A DNA stretch of 37,759 bases from QNBT01 sp964563335 (GCA_964563335.1 CAZLWL010000017.1:1-37759); one strand, 5' to 3'; positions 25,182-33,013 are shown, counted from the first letter of the stretch. Translations and numbers: made by a program. Notes: generated from the letters alone by a model not told the origin.

Positions 25182-25576
25182 ACCAATGTTCCTCTACTAA
25201 GCCATCTTCTAAACATCGGTCCAATTTGCCTATTGGTTTCTTTTGGTTCACTACATTTTTCGTATATTCGATTCAAACCCATTTCATATAACCTGCCACA
25301 CAATCTATTAATTGTTTGCGGATTTCTATCAATTGATGATGTGTCTCTTTTCAAATATGCAACATAAGAGCCTTTTATTGGAAATAAATCTAACATTATC
25401 AAACTACGGATTAATTCTTTGTCGTCCTTATTACTAAAAGAAGACTCAACTTTATTCCATATAGATTGGTCAATATCCCTAATATCTTCAGGGATGGTCG
25501 GATACACTCTAAACAATTTATCTAAGTAATTCCTTTGATTTGCAAACTCAATACTCAATTTCGTCCAATGGTTCAT
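25178..25576 (-). CDS. Type II restriction endonuclease, N-terminal part (frameshifted)
   Basis: The 132-residue frame is rich in helices and has no catalytic motif. It ends GPMFRRWLSRGTLV, where a stop interrupts what seems to be one protein. Reading on in the neighbouring frame gives GNIGLKIMPLERFTSTDG, which joins smoothly to the catalytic part. The N-terminal segment with NPQTINRLCGRLYEMGLNRI looks like the DNA-recognition half of small type II enzymes. The ATG at 25576 follows a purine-rich GAAGAGA. A minus-strand promoter lies about 95 bases upstream. If the frameshift is real the endonuclease is probably inactive and the methyltransferase is now solitary. Confidence 0.7.
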   Translation of the reverse strand: MNHWTKLSIEFANQRNYLDKLFRVYPTIPEDIRDIDQSIWNKVESSFSNKDDKELIRSLIMLDLFPIKGSYVAYLKRDTSSIDRNPQTINRLCGRLYEMGLNRIYEKCSEPKETNRQIGPMFRRWLSRGTLV

Positions 25577-26120
25577 TTTGCTATCTCTTCACTTAAAGAA
25601 ATTATTTGTCAATATAATTCAATTTCTTTGCCATTCTCCCAAATTTGAGGTCCAGCTCTCTTGATCCATACAATAACCAAAATCCCCTAATGCGTCAACC
25701 AAAACTTACCTCGCCGAAGCGCGCACAAATCGTCGAATTTGTCAAGACATTTCTAAAATTCCTCTACCCCTTTCGGGCTAATCCAGCGCTCTTGACGACA
25801 AAGTATATCTACAATTAGCGTACGAAAAAATGCGAAAAACGGCCAAAAAACGCCCGCTTTTTTCAAAAAAGTGCTAAAAAATGCGCCGAAATGGCAAAAA
25901 AACGGGATTTTGACAATTTTTCGATTTTTGCCCTAAACCCAGCAGCAGCAAGGCGTTAAAAAAAATTTCACCCCGATTCCCGCGTTACCAAGTGTCCACT
26001 GATTTCCCAATTTGCCAAATTTTGAACCCAAAAACCAGAACTTATACCCCCTATTTCATGTCTTATCTCCGAGCACTAATTGTCAACTTCTTAGAGCCTA
26101 CCACCAAAATACACAATAAA
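25577..26120. other. AT-rich intergenic region without genes
   Basis: Apart from the promoter at 25670-25698 I find no gene. The stretch 25825-25960 is full of A-runs (aaaaaatgcgaaaaacggcc; caaaaaagtgctaaaaaatg) and short repeats of aaaaacg type, giving strongly asymmetric strands (A-rich on plus). It may be curved DNA or a transcription barrier between the island and clpB. Confidence 0.4.
25670..25698 (-). promoter_or_regulatory. Promoter of the restriction-modification unit
   Basis: On the minus strand TTGACG (25698-25693), a 17-base spacer and TATTGT (25675-25670). It would start near 25663 and give a leader of about 87 bases before the ATG at 25576. No controller protein gene or C-box pattern was recognised. 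Confidence 0.6.
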
Positions 26121-26276
26121 TTACTGACACATTCTACTCCACCCCCAAACCGACAGCCCGCTGACAGCAGCATTAATCCCGGCCTGGATGGTGGTGTAAT
26201 CTCCAGAGCCATCCCAATTGACGGTGATTGTTGCGGCAGTGCAGGGAACTGCCAAATTGGCACTGGCGCTCAGGAA
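26121..26276 (-). pseudogene. Fragment of an exported parallel beta-helix protein
   Basis: The minus-strand frame reads FLSASANLAVPCTAATITVN, then WDGSGDYTTIQAGINAAVSG and a stop. The second part is the typical opening of pectin-lyase-like repeat proteins ('DGSGDYTTIQ.AINAA'), which are common in planctomycetes. The first part looks like the end of a signal peptide. A stop codon precedes the frame and no start codon fits, and the repeats that should follow are missing, so it is a relic. Confidence 0.55.
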
Positions 26277-26404
26277 CTACGTAGAGTTAAGTGCTTATCA
26301 TTAAGAAGGTTATGATTTCCTTCGTTTCGGCACGCGATTTGCAATCAGTTATTCTGGACAGTACAAGTTCAAATGACGACAAACAGAAAAAGGACCGAAA
26401 AACT

Positions 26405-28990
26405 ATGAAGTTCGACAAATTTACGATGAAGGCTCAGGAGGCCCTGGCCACAGCTCAGCAGATTGCGATGGCCAAATCGCACACCGTTCTGTCGCCGCTG
26501 CATCTGCTGGCCGCCATGCTCAGCGACGAAGATGGTGCTGTCGCGATGATACTGAAAAAGGTAGGCACCAACATCGGTCCAATCAGGGACATGACCGAAA
26601 GTGAGCTTTCCCGCCTGCCCACGGGTGATGTCAATGGACAGATAACACCTGATCCAGCCCTTAGCCAGGTCGTTTTAAGCGCTCAGACCAGGGCCGACAA
26701 GATGGGTGATGAATACCTCAGCGTCGAGCATCTTTTCATCTCGCTTGCAGAGGTAAAAAGTGACGCAAAGGAAATCCTGAGCGTCAACGCCGTTACCGGC
26801 AAAGAGATTGAATCGGCGTGGGAGCAGCTCCGCGCCGGCCAGAAAATTACCGATGACAGCCCCGAGGGCAAATACCGCGCGCTGGAGCGGTACGGCATCG
26901 ACCTGTTAGAGATGGCGCGGGCGGGTAAGCTGGACCCTGTAATCGGGCGTGATGACGAGATACGCAGGTGTATGCAGGTCCTCAATCGCAGGACGAAGAA
27001 CAATCCCGTGCTGACGGGTGAGCCGGGCGTCGGCAAGACCGCTATAGTCGAGGGGCTTGCCCAGCGGATAGTCGCGGGCGATGTGCCCACCGGGCTTATG
27101 AATAAAAGGGTCATCGCATTAGATATGGGCGCCCTGATTGCCGGCACCAAGTTCAGAGGCGAGTTCGAAGATAGATTCAAGGCGGTCCTGAAGGAGGTCA
27201 TCGCCTCGGAAGGTCAGATTATACTTTTTATCGATGAGCTGCATACGATTGTGGGCGCAGGAAGAGCCGAGGGTGCGGTCGATGCCGGCAATCTGCTCAA
27301 GCCCTCGCTGGCCCGTGGTGAGCTAAGGTGTATCGGGGCAACGACAATCGACGACTATCGCAAATACCTCGAAAAAGACGCAGCTCTTGAAAGGCGTTTC
27401 CAGCCGATGCTCATCGACCCCCCTACCGTTGAGGAGACAATCGCGATACTTCGCGGCTTAAAAGACCGCTACGACACGCACCACGGCGTGCGCATCACCG
27501 ACGCGGCACTTGTGGCCGCGGCCACCTTGTCAAATCGATACATCTCCGACCGGTGGCTGCCGGATAAGGCAATAGACCTTATGGATGAAGCCGCCTCGAA
27601 ACTGCGTATTGAAAACGATTCGCTTCCCGCTGAGCTTGACGATATTCGCAGAAAGATTATGCAACTGCAGATTGAACGCCAGGCCCTTAAGAAAGAATCG
27701 GACTCGGGCAGCGCGAAGCGATTGAAAGACGCCGAAAAGGTTTTGGCTGAATTGGAGAGCAAAGATAAGGAGCTGACCGGCCGGTGGGAATCCGAAAAAG
27801 GCGACATCGATAAGGTAAAAGAGCTTAAAGAACAAATCGCCAATGCCAAAACGGAATTTGAAGAGGCCCAGCGCAAAGGCGACCTGGAGACCGCGGCGAG
27901 GCTAAAATACGGCACGATCGAGCAGCTCAAAAAGCAGCTTACCGAGGCGGAAGAGGCACTTGCCAGGTCCGACAGGACGAAGCTGATACAGAATGAAGTT
28001 ACGGCTGAGCAAATTGCCGAAGTCGTTGCCAAGTGGACGGGCATTCCGGTTGTTCGGCTGCTCAGCGGCGAGCGGGAACGGCTGATGAAGATGGAAGAGG
28101 TCATCCGCACGCGGGTGGTCGGTCAGGATGAAGCGGTTATAGCCCTGTGTAATGCGGTCCGCAGGAACAGGGCGGGACTCGGCGACCCCGACCGGCCGAT
28201 AGGGGTGTTTTTGTTCTTAGGGCCGACGGGAGTGGGTAAGACCGAATTATCGAAAGCATTAGCGGACTTTCTGTTCAACGACCCGGCTGCGATGGTCCGC
28301 ATCGACATGAGCGAGTTTATGGAATCACACTCGGTGTCGCGTCTTATCGGTGCCCCGCCCGGATATGTCGGCTGGGATGAGGGCGGCAGATTGACAGAAG
28401 CGGTGCGGAGAAAGCCCTATTCGGTGATTTTGTTGGATGAGATTGAAAAGGCCCATGCAGATGTCTTCAATGTGCTGTTGGGCGTGTTTGACGATGGCCG
28501 GCTGACCGATGGCAAGGGCAGGACGGTCGATTTTAAGAATACCGTTATCATTATGACGAGCAACTTCGCCGGCTTAGAGATTCAGGAGCTAAGCGCTGAA
28601 GAAGGCGCCGACTGGGAGATTGAGGCACACGTAAAGGATGCACTAAAGCAGTCCTTCCGGCCGGAGTTTTTGAACCGGATAGATGAAACAATAGTGTTTC
28701 ATCTGCTGGCAAAAGACGACTTAAAGAAAATCGTCGATATACAGTTGGGTTATCTGGCCGAACGGCTTAAAGAGCGGCATCTGGCGGTTGAATTTACCGC
28801 CGGTGCCCGCAAACAACTGATGGACGAGGGCTACGATGTGGCCTACGGCGCCCGGCCGTTAAAGCGGACGATTCAGCAGAGATTAGAGAACCGTTTGGCC
28901 GCCGAGCTTCTGGCAGGCAAATTCGCCGACGGCGATAAAATAAAAATCGACGCAAACGCACACAGATTCACCTTTGAGAAGGTGAATTAG
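26405..28990 (+). CDS. clpB: ATP-dependent disaggregase ClpB
   Basis: At 861 residues it is the normal length of ClpB. It has the two N-terminal Clp repeats (MKFDKFTMKAQEALATAQQ; EYLSVEHLFISLAEV) and NBD1 with Walker A GEPGVGKT (205-212) and Walker B IILFIDELHT. The long middle coiled coil (about 405-525, PAELDDIRRKIMQLQIERQA onward) distinguishes ClpB from ClpA/ClpC. NBD2 has Walker A GPTGVGKT (about 606-613), LLDEIEKAH and the sensor-2 GARPLKRTIQ motif. With DnaK/DnaJ/GrpE it pulls proteins out of aggregates in the cytoplasm. The frame is open for 38 codons upstream, but ATG 26405 fits the family start and has AAGGA ten bases before it. No CIRCE or HAIR operator is visible upstream. It stands alone. 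Confidence 0.97.
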   Translation: MKFDKFTMKAQEALATAQQIAMAKSHTVLSPLHLLAAMLSDEDGAVAMILKKVGTNIGPIRDMTESELSRLPTGDVNGQITPDPALSQVVLSAQTRADKMGDEYLSVEHLFISLAEVKSDAKEILSVNAVTGKEIESAWEQLRAGQKITDDSPEGKYRALERYGIDLLEMARAGKLDPVIGRDDEIRRCMQVLNRRTKNNPVLTGEPGVGKTAIVEGLAQRIVAGDVPTGLMNKRVIALDMGALIAGTKFRGEFEDRFKAVLKEVIASEGQIILFIDELHTIVGAGRAEGAVDAGNLLKPSLARGELRCIGATTIDDYRKYLEKDAALERRFQPMLIDPPTVEETIAILRGLKDRYDTHHGVRITDAALVAAATLSNRYISDRWLPDKAIDLMDEAASKLRIENDSLPAELDDIRRKIMQLQIERQALKKESDSGSAKRLKDAEKVLAELESKDKELTGRWESEKGDIDKVKELKEQIANAKTEFEEAQRKGDLETAARLKYGTIEQLKKQLTEAEEALARSDRTKLIQNEVTAEQIAEVVAKWTGIPVVRLLSGERERLMKMEEVIRTRVVGQDEAVIALCNAVRRNRAGLGDPDRPIGVFLFLGPTGVGKTELSKALADFLFNDPAAMVRIDMSEFMESHSVSRLIGAPPGYVGWDEGGRLTEAVRRKPYSVILLDEIEKAHADVFNVLLGVFDDGRLTDGKGRTVDFKNTVIIMTSNFAGLEIQELSAEEGADWEIEAHVKDALKQSFRPEFLNRIDETIVFHLLAKDDLKKIVDIQLGYLAERLKERHLAVEFTAGARKQLMDEGYDVAYGARPLKRTIQQRLENRLAAELLAGKFADGDKIKIDANAHRFTFEKVN

Positions 28991-29047
28991 TTGTTAGTAA
29001 TCCTTCGTTTGTCATTCCCGCGCAGGCGCCGAATCCAGAAAAAAGCC

Positions 29048-29170
29048 ATGAAACAATACTATGTTTACATATTGGCGAGCAAAAAGAATGGAACCCTCTA
29101 TATTGGTCTAACAAACAAACTTTCGAAGAAGTTTTCTCACGAATCTATTAGAAGTGATATGTTCTTCTGA
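29048..29170 (+). pseudogene. Truncated GIY-YIG nuclease gene
   Basis: The 40-codon frame begins MKQYYVYILASKKNGTLYIG and LTNKLSKK, which is the GIY-YIG core (YVYI ... LYIG) of the small UPF0213-like nucleases, then breaks off into FSHESIRSDMFF and a stop. The full-length relative at 35637-35924 has 95 residues. It is preceded by a gtcattcccgcgcaggcgcc repeat unit (29010 onward), like the intact copy, and ends nine bases before the macrodomain gene. Confidence 0.75.
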
Positions 29171-29179
29171 GAGGTTGTT

Positions 29180-30016
29180 ATGAAGATCCTAATAGGTGAC
29201 ATTCTGAAATCCAAGGCACAAACCCTTGTAAACACTGTAAATTGTGTCGGCATAATGGGCAAAGGAATAGCTCTGGAGTTTAAGAACCGATTTCAGGAAA
29301 TGTTCAAGGATTATGTAAAACGATGCGAACGCAACGAAATACGGATCGGACAGCCCTATGTGTATAAGAATCTGTCCGGTCCGCAGATTGTGAATTTCCC
29401 GACCAAAGAGCACTGGAAATCTGTCTCAAAAGTGAGCGATATTGAAAGAGGCCTGGATTACCTTCTTGCACATTATAGGGAATGGGGCATCACCTCGATT
29501 GCGATCCCACCACTTGGTTGTGGAAACGGTCAATTAGAGTGGGAAGTAGTTGGACCCTTTTCCAAAGAAGTTAAGTTAGCCGTAACAAAGTTAATAAACA
29601 ATAATCTCTTACAAGAAGAACGTCTGGGCAGCATGTTTAAAGTTAAAGTCGGTCCAACCTTCAAAGATGCTCGGAGACGCTACAAGTTTTTGCTCGAAAA
29701 ATATGTTTCGCTAATTGAAAAAACTACAGATATATTTGTACGCGTCGAAACTAAACAGGCGGAAATAATTGCGACAGTGATATTCACGGCAGACAAACTT
29801 AGGAAAAACAAACGATCCACTGTTTCCGAGATGGATGTTTTAGAAGCTGTACTGCAATGGAAGCACCTAAGGAGACCAAAGCTGGATAAAGCTGAGGTCG
29901 CCTCAACTATCCGAAATCTTGGTATGCTGCGTTGGCTTGATGTGAAACCTGACGATAGGTTACCCTTCTCAGAGAACGGTACAGATATTAATCCTCATTC
30001 GGTGGACTCAGAATGA
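29180..30016 (+). CDS. Macrodomain protein, DarG-like
   Basis: This 278-residue protein has an N-terminal macrodomain (about 1-150): LVNTVNCVGIMGKGIALEF, IVNFPTKEHW, IERGLDYLLAHYREWGITSI and AIPPLGCGNGQLEWEVV. These match the ADP-ribosyl-hydrolase antitoxin DarG, which removes ADP-ribose from DNA bases. The C-terminal half (about 155-265) is helical and does not look like the usual DarG C-terminal domain. No DarT toxin gene lies on either side, so it may be an orphan or an anti-phage/repair enzyme. The ATG has GAGAGG five bases upstream. The last residues (PHSVDSE) and the stop come from a dispersed repeat (gactcagaatgacaatttta), which suggests that the original 3' end was lost. Confidence 0.85.
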   Translation: MKILIGDILKSKAQTLVNTVNCVGIMGKGIALEFKNRFQEMFKDYVKRCERNEIRIGQPYVYKNLSGPQIVNFPTKEHWKSVSKVSDIERGLDYLLAHYREWGITSIAIPPLGCGNGQLEWEVVGPFSKEVKLAVTKLINNNLLQEERLGSMFKVKVGPTFKDARRRYKFLLEKYVSLIEKTTDIFVRVETKQAEIIATVIFTADKLRKNKRSTVSEMDVLEAVLQWKHLRRPKLDKAEVASTIRNLGMLRWLDVKPDDRLPFSENGTDINPHSVDSE

Positions 30017-30370
30017 CAATTTTAATAGATTCCTCCGCTTCGGCCTTCGACTCCCCTTTCGGCTGCGCTCAGGGCGTCGAAATTTTAGATTGTATATTGA
30101 TCTGAGATTCTTTCCCGGCGCGCCGGGACTCAGAATGACAATTTTAGTAGATTCCTCCGCTGCGGTCGGAATGACAAAAGGTGGTGCGAAATATCGCACC
30201 CTACCCCGGCAATGAATTGACGAGGCTAACCAAGAAGGAATCCCGGCAAGCCGGGATTTTTTTTAATAGATCCTTCGACTACGCTGCGCTCCGCTCAGGA
30301 TGACAAGTACTGGATCCCGCATCCCTTTCGACTCCGCTCAGGGCAGGCAAGTGCGGGATGACAAAGTTGC
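30003..30370. repeat. Cluster of dispersed GTCATTCC-type repeats
   Basis: Units such as gactcagaatgacaatttta occur twice (about 30007 and 30128), joined by agattcctccgcttcgg and ccttcgactacgctgcgctc segments that are the two arms of imperfect hairpins. The whole gap 30017-30533 is made of such units and holds no gene. Confidence 0.7.
30240..30265 (+). terminator. Rho-independent terminator-like hairpin
   Basis: A seven-base GC-rich stem (atcccgg-caag-ccgggat) is followed by a run of seven or more T. It would end transcription from the macrodomain gene. It also has the shape of the local repeats, so termination may be incidental. Confidence 0.6.
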
Positions 30371-30533
30371 TTCGGTCGAAATGACCTCGCGCTTACGCTT
30401 GGGGCTCTGCGGCTTCGGCCGGGAAATTTAAAACGATAAGGCTTGATTTGCAGGGAAAATGATGCTAAAAAGTCGATTTTGGCGCGGTGGAAATAGACAA
30501 TTTGGGTTTGTTTTTATTTTTGGGTGGTTGGAA

Positions 30534-31157
30534 ATGGCGGATTTACAGGCTTTGGCTGAAGCGGTTATCGGCGGCAACGAAAAGGCGGTGGAGCTTACAA
30601 AGGCCGCTCTTGATGAAGGTGTGGCTGCGGAGAAAGTACTCGAAGAGGGTTTGATTGCCGGTATGAATACCGTCGGTAAGCGTTTCAAAGAGGGCGAGTT
30701 TTACATTCCGGAGGTTCTTATCGCCGCGCGTGCGATGAAGATGGCGATGGAAATCCTTGAGCCGAAGCTGGCAGAAGCCGGTGTCGAGCCGTTGGGAAAG
30801 GCCTTGATTGGCACCGTTAAGGGCGATTTGCACGATATCGGTAAAAATCTTGTCATGATGATGCTCAAAGGCGCCGGGTTTGAGGTGACGGACGCGGGAA
30901 CAGATGTGTCCGCTGAAGATTTTGTCGCAGAGGTAAAGGAAAGCGGTGCCCAGATTGTCGGCTTGAGCGCGCTTTTGACCACGACGATGTCGGCGATGGA
31001 AAAGACCATCCAGACGCTTAAAGACGCCGGCGTCAATGTAAAGGTTATGGTCGGCGGTGCACCGGTGACGCAGAACTTCGCCGACAAGATCGGTGCCGAC
31101 GGCTACGCCCCCGACGCGGCAAGTGCCGTGGATCTTGCCAAATCTTTAATTGCCTAA
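30534..31157 (+). CDS. Corrinoid (B12-binding) methyltransferase carrier protein
   Basis: This 207-residue protein is of the MtbC/MtaC type. Residues 1-85 form the helical cap (B12-binding-2 domain: GMNTVGKRFKEGEFYIPEVL). Residues 88-205 are the cobalamin fold with the lower-ligand motif DLHDIG (98-103, His100), GLSALLTTT (143-151) and VMVGGAPVT (171-179). It carries a methyl group on cobalt between a substrate-specific methyltransferase and an acceptor such as tetrahydrofolate. No methyltransferase, activase or B12 gene is near, so partners lie elsewhere. I chose ATG 30534 because it matches the usual family start and has a GGTGG upstream; the open frame to 30459 encodes an unrelated segment. 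Confidence 0.92.
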   Translation: MADLQALAEAVIGGNEKAVELTKAALDEGVAAEKVLEEGLIAGMNTVGKRFKEGEFYIPEVLIAARAMKMAMEILEPKLAEAGVEPLGKALIGTVKGDLHDIGKNLVMMMLKGAGFEVTDAGTDVSAEDFVAEVKESGAQIVGLSALLTTTMSAMEKTIQTLKDAGVNVKVMVGGAPVTQNFADKIGADGYAPDAASAVDLAKSLIA

Positions 31158-31320
31158 CTCAAACTGACCGTTACCCGCTTTCGCGGGCACAAGCTTTGTC
31201 TTTAGACACGGATTAACACAGATTAACACCGTTTTCTTAATAAATTTTTTAGACACGGACTTGGGTCCCTGCTCCCTGCTTTCGCAGGGACAAGCTTCGC
31301 GGGGATGACAATACAATTGC
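31156..31320. repeat. Dispersed repeat related to 10227-10390
   Basis: It starts aactcaaactgaccg (31156-31170), the same end as the element at 10227. It contains agacacggattaacacagat, which resembles the reverse complement of the interior of that element. It starts inside the last codons of the corrinoid gene region. Hairpin units (ccctgctttcgcaggg) follow. Confidence 0.6.
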
Positions 31321-31328
31321 AACAGGGC

Positions 31329-31411
31329 ATTTCGCCGCGTTGCCGCGTCCGCCGTGTCGAGCCACTCGTCGCGATGCGCCGCAGCGGACCGGCGCGACAG
31401 GTCGCAACGGG
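31329..31411. repeat. GC-rich repeat, copy 1 (3' side of cheD)
   Basis: The sequence atttcgccgcgttgccgcgt onward for about 80 bases recurs at 32032-32110 with a small deletion (agcca) and few changes. Both copies are in the same orientation and flank the cheD gene. Confidence 0.85.
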
Positions 31412-31425
31412 CCGGCAGCGTTTTG

Positions 31426-31935
31426 CTACCACCGGCACAACCGGCTCTTGCTGCTGTCGCCTTCGGTATATGATACAACTCCACTATCTACATCAAGCCA
31501 AACGTTCCTTCTGCTCGTTCCGCCAATCGCTGTGGCTACGACTTCGAGATGTTTTGTCTTGAGATAGCTCAGGGTCGATTCGATATTGGCTTCGCAGATA
31601 GTGTCATCGCCCCTTTGAAGCACATTTGCGCCGCCGAGCAAGGCCACTTTGACGTTGCCGGCTGTTGAGCCTAATTGAGCCATCTTATCGACCATCGCAT
31701 CGATAGCATCGTGTGCATACTTTGTCTTCTCACTGCCGGTCTTTTTGGCCGGCGCCCGCCCGGGCAGCATGATGTGTGCTACTGCTGCGGTCTTATTGGG
31801 CGGATCATAGGCTACAACGGCGACGCAGGAACCTATGGCACGGGACCTCAATGTTACCCGCCCCCTGACGGCTTTGACTTGACCTATCTGCACATCTATG
31901 ATTTCCTTCACTTCCTTTTGGCCCTTGGAGTCCAC
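31426..31935 (-). CDS. cheD: CheD, receptor glutamine deamidase
   Basis: This 169-residue protein is of normal length. The CheD signature is present: the loop SRAIGSCVAVVAYD with catalytic C37, AAVAHIMLPGR with H54, and later KVALLGGANVLQ and GGTSRRNVWLDVDSG. The third catalytic position, Thr in Thermotoga CheD, appears to be Ser31 here. CheD deamidates glutamines of chemoreceptors and can bind CheC. No chemotaxis cluster is nearby; the gene stands alone between two copies of a GC-rich repeat. The start is a GTG at 31935 with GGAA close upstream, and an in-frame stop lies eight codons before it. The last residues (SSKSRLCRW) may derive from repeat-adjacent sequence. Confidence 0.9.
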   Translation of the reverse strand: MDSKGQKEVKEIIDVQIGQVKAVRGRVTLRSRAIGSCVAVVAYDPPNKTAAVAHIMLPGRAPAKKTGSEKTKYAHDAIDAMVDKMAQLGSTAGNVKVALLGGANVLQRGDDTICEANIESTLSYLKTKHLEVVATAIGGTSRRNVWLDVDSGVVSYTEGDSSKSRLCRW

Positions 31936-32031
31936 ACGTTCCAGGCAAAGAGGCTACACCGCCGCCGGTGATTTCCGTTCAAGGCAGGCTAACCATATAT
32001 ATAACCTTCTATTACAAGGAGTCAACCCCGT

Positions 32032-32110
32032 ATTTCGCCGCGTTGCCGCGTCCGCCGTGTCGCTCGTCGCGATGCGCCGCAGCGGACCGGCGCGACAGGT
32101 CACAACGGGG
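32032..32110. repeat. GC-rich repeat, copy 2 (5' side of cheD)
   Basis: It matches 31329-31411 closely (atttcgccgcgttgccgcgt to caacggg). It lies about 100 bases upstream of the cheD start. The remaining sequence up to 32202 shows nothing I can support. Confidence 0.85.
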
Positions 32111-32202
32111 CGGAAAATTTTTTGGCACAGCCCGATAAAACCGCCCGCCAATTCACAAAAGACGTGTTAATCTCCGTCGTGGCCCGTGTTGGGGCCGTTT
32201 AG

Positions 32203-32231
32203 TTGAATTGAATCGGCCTTTGTGGTATAAT
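32203..32231 (+). promoter_or_regulatory. Sigma-70-type promoter of the small-protein unit
   Basis: TTGAAT (32203-32208), 17 bases, TATAAT (32226-32231). Transcription would begin near 32238, leaving a leader of about 160 bases before the first small frame. Confidence 0.65.
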
Positions 32232-32237
32232 ATAGCA

Positions 32238-32400
32238 TCAGTTCAGAATGGGGGAGGGTAGGGTGATAGTCTCACTGTGAACTCTCAAACAGGGCATTGT
32301 GTGCCATTGGATGTTGTGTAAGAGGTGTGTGCGATATTGGGAGTTCGCGATAGAGTCTCACCGTTCGACGTGTTAGGGTCTTTGTTTAAGGAGAAGGTCT
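32238..32400 (+). other. Long 5' leader
   Basis: This is a G-rich leader with two similar segments (gatagtctcac near 32266 and gatagagtctcac near 32350). No known riboswitch class was recognised. It ends in a very good ribosome-binding site (aaggag at 32388 onward). Confidence 0.4.
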
Positions 32401-32472
32401 GTGAATATTAACAAAACGATGCTCATAGTGCCGCCGTTTTTGCTGGCTCTTATTGTGTTGTTGCTCGCTTAG
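32401..32472 (+). CDS. Small membrane peptide, 23 residues
   Basis: The frame encodes MNINKTMLIVPPFLLALIVL, then LLA and a stop: a short polar start followed by one hydrophobic segment long enough to cross a membrane. It begins with GTG, and a strong AAGGAG lies seven bases upstream, better than for most genes in this window. It lies behind a clear promoter and is followed 88 bases later by a secreted-protein gene. It resembles no family I know. It could be a true small membrane protein, a leader peptide, or the start of a longer gene cut by a stop. Confidence 0.5.
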   Translation: MNINKTMLIVPPFLLALIVLLLA

Positions 32473-32560
32473 CTGATGCGCTGGTGGACTGTTGCGCCGA
32501 TACGAATTGTACTTCAAAAACCAGTGTGCAGAATATGTCTGTCAACACGAAAGGGTAATC

Positions 32561-33013
32561 ATGCCAAGGATAGGAATCGGTACACTTATACTTTTGGCGG
32601 CGCTGGTACTGCCGCGGAGCGGCATGGCGAAAACCGCTGCGCCGATTTCGCAGATGTACGGCGAAGGCGGGGACGTGTGCACCGACAAAAAGGCACCGTT
32701 GCTGACGGCTGGAGAGTTGTTTACTATCAGTATCTTGCCGGAGGTCAGTTGCTTTGACAGTCCGAAGCAAAGTTATATCCAGATCGAATGGATAAGTATC
32801 GCGGAGGTTCTCGACAACGCAACCACCGATAGTGGCCGTCTCGTCGAAGCCGATGCCGGTGGATTTGAGGAGTTGAGTTGCGATTTTTCCGAGTCGAGCA
32901 TGAGCGGTTCGTTTCTGCTGAAGGCGTACGGGCTTGGAATCGGGTGCTTTGAAAAACTGCCGCCACAGGGAACGGTCGATATGCAACCGCAGTTGGCCTT
33001 TGCAAGTAAGTGA
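32561..33013 (+). CDS. Secreted protein of unknown function
   Basis: This 150-residue protein has a signal peptide (MPRIGIGTLILLAALVLPRS GMA). The mature part is acidic and has four cysteines (C40, C64, C107, C129), which could form two disulfides. It may be a small beta-rich domain (YIQIEWISIAEVLD; GSFLLKAYGLGIG). I do not recognise a family. I chose ATG 32561 because AAGGG lies close upstream and the signal peptide begins there; the open frame from 32492 adds an unlikely segment. It shares a transcript with the 23-residue peptide and ends before a good terminator. Confidence 0.7.
   Translation: MPRIGIGTLILLAALVLPRSGMAKTAAPISQMYGEGGDVCTDKKAPLLTAGELFTISILPEVSCFDSPKQSYIQIEWISIAEVLDNATTDSGRLVEADAGGFEELSCDFSESSMSGSFLLKAYGLGIGCFEKLPPQGTVDMQPQLAFASK

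Noticed and set aside
26291..26404. 38-codon N-terminal extension of ClpB
   Set aside because: The ATG at 26405 matches the family N-terminus and has a ribosome-binding site; the extension has no similarity to Clp proteins.
29180..30016. A complete DarTG toxin-antitoxin system
   Set aside because: Only a DarG-like macrodomain is present; no DarT-like frame lies on either side.
30008..30199. Minus-strand 63-codon frame after the macrodomain gene
   Set aside because: It consists wholly of dispersed repeat sequence.
31305..31567. Plus-strand frames in and near the GC-rich repeat by cheD
   Set aside because: They derive from the repeat and the antisense of cheD; no start signals were found.
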